Assembly (NCBI GenBank): GCA_028288545.1
Contig: JAQBNQ010000094.1
Location: 1 to 8,303 of the forward strand
Direction of reading: 5' to 3'
Origin: Bacteroidota bacterium
GTDB taxonomy: Bacteria; Bacteroidota; Bacteroidia; Chitinophagales; LD1
Length of the DNA: 8,303 nt
The notes under the pieces were generated by a model, which saw only the letters and a program-made list of their open reading frames with translations, had not been told where the DNA came from and searched no databases. Shown here piece by piece: positions 5,216 through 8,303 of this stretch; positions within the stretch are counted from its first letter, which is position 1, and each line of letters begins with the position of its first letter. Both the position numbers and the translations under genes were made by a program.

Positions 5216-6840
5216 AAAACTTTAAAATAAATATGAACCGGAACTCACTTAGCGAGGAGGACATTGCCAAAGGCAAAAACTTCGACCAGGTTCTTAAAAA
5301 CTATAGCGCCATGAAACCCTCTTTTTTTAAGACACCCAAACTTTGGTTCGGAGCCTCGGCCGTGCTGGTAACAACAGTTGCCGCACTGCTACTATACACA
5401 AAAATGGCAGATCATATCCCAGCGCCGCCTGATTTTATTAATCCACCGATAGCGGCAGCCGATATTAAATCGGACCAATACTTAATAGATGCCGAATCGG
5501 ATTCAACCATTAAGTATCCGGGTGGTTCGCTGATACATGTTCCGGCTAATGCCTTTTTGGATAAGGATGGTAAGCCCGTAAAGGGCAAGGTAGAACTGCA
5601 CTACCGCGAGTTTAAGAAGGTGGCAGATGTTTTCCTGGCGGGAATACCGATGACCTATGATTCCATAGGGCAACAATTTCACTTTGAAACTGCCGGGATG
5701 ATGGAAATTGCAGCTCTTCAAAACGGAAATCACTTAAAGCCTAATCCTGCAGCACTGATAACGGTGGATATGGTTTCGAATCACAAAGAAGATAAGTTCA
5801 ATACTTATTACCTGGATACCATTACCAAACAGTGGAAATATGCGCAACAAAGCAATTACCCCGGCGAAGCACCAGATAAAATAACAGATAAGGATATTGA
5901 GCGGAAAAGGTATGAGAGTTATGATGAGCCAACCAAAAAGATATACGACAATTTAAAAAACAGCGAAAAGCAAATAGCGCAGCTTGAAAAAGAAAAACCG
6001 GTTACACCTAAAACATTATCTGCGGACAAACCACGTTTTTCAATTAAGGTGGATGAAAAGGAGTTTCCCGAAATAGCGACCTATAACAATATGAAATTTC
6101 AAGTGGAGGATAAGAGTTATAATCCTACTAAAGCCGATGAACTATGGGATAATGTGGAGATGAAACGGGTGGAGGGTGCACTTAATTATGCTATTACTTT
6201 CAGTAAGCCGGGGCAAAAATATACCGTAATTGCCTCGCCGGTTTTTGCCACTAAAGATTACGCGGCTGCAAAGTTGGTGTATGATCAAAAATTTAAGGAG
6301 TATAAAACAAAGCTGAGCAAAAGAAAAGCCGATGAAGCCAAACTTGCCGCCGACTTACAAGCCCGGGCCAAAGCCGCAGATGAGAAGATAAATAAGGAAA
6401 TTGTCGAAATGATTGCCCGCGAAAAGATATATGAATCGAGAATGCAACAGAACGAATTGTTTTACCGCAGTTTTAGGGTGGCCGATTTTGGAATATGGAA
6501 TTGCGATTGCCCGAACAAATTGCCTAAAGGCGCTTGTGTGCTTGCCAAGCTAACCGACTCGAGAACGAAAAAACCGGTTTTGATACAGAGTTGTTATCTG
6601 GTGGAGAAGGGTAGAAATGCCATGTTTACCTATTCGACTGAGGGTCTTAAAAACTTCCGCTTTGATCCGACAAAAGAGAATATGATTTGGGTGGTTACCA
6701 ATGACCTTAGAGTAGCGATTGTAAAACCCGATCAGTTTAAAGCTGCCATAAAAGGCAGTACCGAAATGGATGTTGAATTAAATGTGCTTGACAGATCTTT
6801 TAAATCAAGCGACGTTGTAAGAGCATATCTTGAAATTTAA
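5212..6840 (+). CDS. Single-pass membrane protein, putative sigma-factor partner
   Basis: A 542-residue protein coupled to the sigma gene by an ATGA overlap. Residues 1-43 are a short cytoplasmic part (NSLSEEDIAKGKNFDQVLKN); 44-63 (LWFGASAVLVTTVAALLLYT) is the only membrane helix; the remainder should be periplasmic. The outer part begins with a beta-rich module of a kind common in Bacteroidota exported proteins (GGSLIHVPANAFLDKDGKP then VKGKVELHYREF and FLAGIPMTYDS), continues through KQIAQLEKEKP and a second beta region, and carries a long lysine/alanine-rich coiled coil at about 350-420. It closes with a cysteine-bearing module: Cys431, Cys433, Cys442 and Cys461 are, as far as I can see, the only cysteines. 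Position and topology suggest an anti-sigma or signal-transmitting role, but the cytoplasmic part lacks the ZAS/HXXXCXXC anti-sigma motif, and I recognise no named family. An equally open view is a structural envelope protein controlled by the sigma factor. Confidence 0.75.
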   Translation: MKNFKINMNRNSLSEEDIAKGKNFDQVLKNYSAMKPSFFKTPKLWFGASAVLVTTVAALLLYTKMADHIPAPPDFINPPIAAADIKSDQYLIDAESDSTIKYPGGSLIHVPANAFLDKDGKPVKGKVELHYREFKKVADVFLAGIPMTYDSIGQQFHFETAGMMEIAALQNGNHLKPNPAALITVDMVSNHKEDKFNTYYLDTITKQWKYAQQSNYPGEAPDKITDKDIERKRYESYDEPTKKIYDNLKNSEKQIAQLEKEKPVTPKTLSADKPRFSIKVDEKEFPEIATYNNMKFQVEDKSYNPTKADELWDNVEMKRVEGALNYAITFSKPGQKYTVIASPVFATKDYAAAKLVYDQKFKEYKTKLSKRKADEAKLAADLQARAKAADEKINKEIVEMIAREKIYESRMQQNELFYRSFRVADFGIWNCDCPNKLPKGACVLAKLTDSRTKKPVLIQSCYLVEKGRNAMFTYSTEGLKNFRFDPTKENMIWVVTNDLRVAIVKPDQFKAAIKGSTEMDVELNVLDRSFKSSDVVRAYLEI

Positions 6841-6864
6841 CCCTGATTTCTAACAATTAGGTAT

Positions 6865-7539
6865 TTGTTGTTGACATTGATTTTAATTGCGCCTGTCCTT
6901 GCTTTTACACAAAGCAGGGACACGGTGTTTAGGGTAAAGGCGGTGAGCGCTGACGTTCGCATAACACCTGAAAAGAATGAGTTATACAAATACTTAACTG
7001 CAAAATTCAGGATACTTAAATCGGCCAGTGCAAAAATTGATACCATCATATTCACTAACGGAAAATGCGAATACACCGACAGCACCTTGCGCATTAAACC
7101 CGCAAAGTACGGTACGGCCTTATTAAAAATATATACCAGCCTTACCGGCAAAAAATCAACTTTAAGTTTGGTGAAGGAATTTAATGTTGTGGGCAAAGCA
7201 CTACTTCGCCCTAACCTTGATGGGGTAGTCAACGACTCCGCCATACACCAATTGAAAGCCGTAGCCATGGGGCGGCTGCACCTGGAACAAATAGGAGTTT
7301 ATGACGGTCCCGAATACCCGGTGATCTCCTTTGAAATGACTATGATCAAAAACGGAACTATAGATACTTTACGCGCCAACGGAAACCGGATGAGTTATGA
7401 AATGCGCGACCGGGTAGATAATATGCCCGATGGAGGAATGATGCAGTTCAATAACATTAAGTATGTGACCGAAGGTGATACACTTGTTGCCCCGCCTTTA
7501 AGAGTTTACTTGCGGAGAGACGACATTAAAAAGTTTTAA
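6865..7539 (+). CDS. Exported GldM-C-terminal-like protein, first of a tandem trio
   Basis: A 224-residue exported protein if read from the TTG at 6865. Residues 1-16 are a hydrophobic leader (LLTLILIAPVLAFTQ). The mature part starts RDTVFRVKAV and has two beta-rich sections. Residues about 20-110 end LLKIYTSLTGKKSTLSLVKE then FNVVGKA. Residues about 112-220 carry VVNDSAIHQLKAVAMGRL, VISFEMTMIKNG, NRMSYEMRDRVDN and FNNIKYVTEGD then the LRVYLRRDD end. This order of strands (a Q-x-x-x-A-x-x start, a F-x-M/V-x-x-x-x-x-G strand, then a G-D-x-L-x-x-x-x-x-x-x-L close) resembles the last two periplasmic domains of GldM, the type IX secretion/gliding motor protein; the likeness is by eye. Unlike GldM it has no transmembrane helix. 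The true start is uncertain: the ATT at 6856 would give a better signal peptide (see findings). It follows the membrane gene by 24 bases. Confidence 0.7.
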   Translation: MLLTLILIAPVLAFTQSRDTVFRVKAVSADVRITPEKNELYKYLTAKFRILKSASAKIDTIIFTNGKCEYTDSTLRIKPAKYGTALLKIYTSLTGKKSTLSLVKEFNVVGKALLRPNLDGVVNDSAIHQLKAVAMGRLHLEQIGVYDGPEYPVISFEMTMIKNGTIDTLRANGNRMSYEMRDRVDNMPDGGMMQFNNIKYVTEGDTLVAPPLRVYLRRDDIKKF

Positions 7540-7546
7540 TTGCAAC

Positions 7547-7960
7547 ATGAAATCGATTACCACAGCGCTTATTGCTTTTCTCTTTTCAATCAACTGTGCG
7601 GCACAGGGTGATGCTACTTTTAAGGTACAAAAAACTACGACGACTAAAAAAGAGTATCAAAAGATATTCAAGTTCAACCTGTTTCCAGGTATCGACACTT
7701 TAGACGTGAACCAGCATTACATGGGGGATATTACCCCCATTATGGGCTTATACGACTCCGTTGCTGCCTTTAACATGCAATTGAGAATAAAAGACAATAA
7801 GGCATCACTCATAACCTCTAAATATGCTGGTATTGGAATGTTGAAGTTTTTCAGGAAAGATGAAAAGGGTGTTTTTACGCTTATCTATATACGGAACTTT
7901 ACCATAGCCCCGATGAGCAGAAATAGTTATTACGGAGAAATTAAAATGCCGGTAAAATGA
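7547..7960 (+). CDS. Exported protein, second of the tandem trio, unrecognised
   Basis: A 137-residue protein with a signal peptide (about 1-20, MKSITTALIAFLFSINCAAQ). The cysteine at 17 follows Asn, so SINC is a poor lipobox and lipidation is doubtful. The mature protein starts GDATFKVQKTTTTKK, matching the DTVFRVKAV start of its upstream neighbour, and later has SLITSKYAGIGMLKFFRK and FTLIYIRNFTI, which align with the neighbour's STLRIKPAKYGTALLKIY and LSLVKEFNV. It therefore corresponds to the first of the neighbour's two domains and lacks the C-terminal one. No known catalytic motif. The start lies 7 bases after the upstream stop, and its own stop overlaps the next ATG (ATGA), so the genes are co-transcribed. 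A 7-bp GC-rich hairpin is embedded in the coding sequence at 7721-7740. Confidence 0.75.
   Translation: MKSITTALIAFLFSINCAAQGDATFKVQKTTTTKKEYQKIFKFNLFPGIDTLDVNQHYMGDITPIMGLYDSVAAFNMQLRIKDNKASLITSKYAGIGMLKFFRKDEKGVFTLIYIRNFTIAPMSRNSYYGEIKMPVK
7721..7740 (+). repeat. Perfect hairpin inside the second trio gene
   Basis: ATGGGGG (7721-7727) pairs perfectly with CCCCCAT (7734-7740) around the loop ATATTA. In a roughly 40%-GC coding region this is a conspicuous stable stem. No T run follows, so termination is unlikely; it may slow ribosomes, protect or cleave the message, or be a by-product of the encoded MGDITPIM residues. Confidence 0.4.
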
Positions 7961-8303
7961 GATGGCTCGGGCTGCTGGTAATGCTGTTTAGCGCAAGGCC
8001 GTCCTCTGGTCAACAGGAAGCGGTGTTTAAAGTCACTTCGGCAAAAGCAATTGCCCTCATTCCTGATTTGGACACGCTAATTAGCGGGCAGACTTATTTC
8101 TTTAAACTGGAAGGAACAAAACCCAAAGACCTTGCGGGAGTAAAGTTTTCTGGCGGAACAATATTACTTTCTGATTCGGGATTAAAGTTATCCGTATCAC
8201 CTAATATTGGCGAAACTCCGGACTCAGGATCAAATTTGAATTTAAAAGGAAACTATAAGCTAAGTCTACGTTTGCAAAACAAGGCATCCACCTTATTTGA
8301 AAA
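7957..8303 (+). CDS. Exported protein, third of the tandem trio, cut by the window edge
   Basis: The ATG overlaps the stop of the preceding gene (ATGA) and the frame stays open to the window end, giving 115 complete codons. A signal peptide, MRWLGLLVMLFSARPSSGQ, ends near residue 19. The mature part begins QEAVFKVTSAKAIALIPD, repeating the [TV]F[KR]V start of the two genes before it. It continues with a beta-rich stretch (TLISGQTYFFKLEG, AGVKFSGGTILLSDSG, NYKLSLRLQNKAS). The G-G-T-I-L-L and Y-K-L-S-L pattern is like the penultimate domain of GldM, and if this copy is full-length a second domain should lie beyond the edge. It is the last visible member of an operon starting with the sigma factor, and the real operon may go on. 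Confidence 0.75.
   Translation, partial: MRWLGLLVMLFSARPSSGQQEAVFKVTSAKAIALIPDLDTLISGQTYFFKLEGTKPKDLAGVKFSGGTILLSDSGLKLSVSPNIGETPDSGSNLNLKGNYKLSLRLQNKASTLFE

Noticed and set aside
6837..7268. A 143-codon minus-strand frame over the GldM-like gene
   Set aside because: It overlaps the stop of the membrane gene and the body of the exported gene; the operon on the plus strand explains the region fully.
7551..7606. Lipoprotein signal in the second trio gene (Cys17)
   Set aside because: The residue before the cysteine is Asn, which does not fit the lipobox; AAQ followed by GD suits ordinary signal peptidase better.

Overview
The window looks like chromosomal DNA from a Bacteroidota bacterium, probably of the Sphingobacteriales/Chitinophagales type. 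The pointers are an ECF sigma factor followed by its own membrane partner, exported proteins with a GldM-like (gliding/T9SS) look, A-rich translation starts with little Shine-Dalgarno signal, a TAnnTTTG-type promoter box, and moderate GC. There are no rRNA, tRNA, CRISPR or complete insertion sequences. The genus assignment is inference.

Left half (about 1-4230): an accessory block of short, mostly single-gene units on both strands. In order: the N-terminus of an NTF2-like (lumazine-binding-type) protein (-), an exported epoxide hydrolase with an EHN domain (-), a possible 45-residue small protein (-), a SnoaL-like protein (+), a GyrI-like effector-binding protein (-), an exported YCII-domain protein (-), and a DUF6790-like membrane protein (+). 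The products are small ligand-binding or enzyme-like proteins with no obvious shared pathway. The gaps between them carry hairpins and shared sequence modules that look like a degraded dispersed repeat family. A hairpin terminator separates the first two genes.

Right half (about 4604-8303): one tightly packed operon on the + strand. It encodes an ECF sigma factor, a 542-residue single-pass membrane protein that starts on an ATGA overlap with it, and three consecutive exported proteins, the last cut by the window edge. The three share a motif just after the signal peptide ([TV]F[KR]V) and appear to be tandem paralogues; the first ends in a region resembling the C-terminal domains of GldM, the periplasmic shaft of the gliding/type IX secretion motor, but without a membrane anchor. 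The most economical reading is an envelope-sensing unit: sigma factor inside, membrane partner with a cysteine-bearing periplasmic part, and soluble periplasmic GldM-like proteins as ligands, sensors or outputs. This is the best candidate here for an undescribed system. A 374-base AT-rich leader with palindromes and a terminator-like hairpin precedes it.
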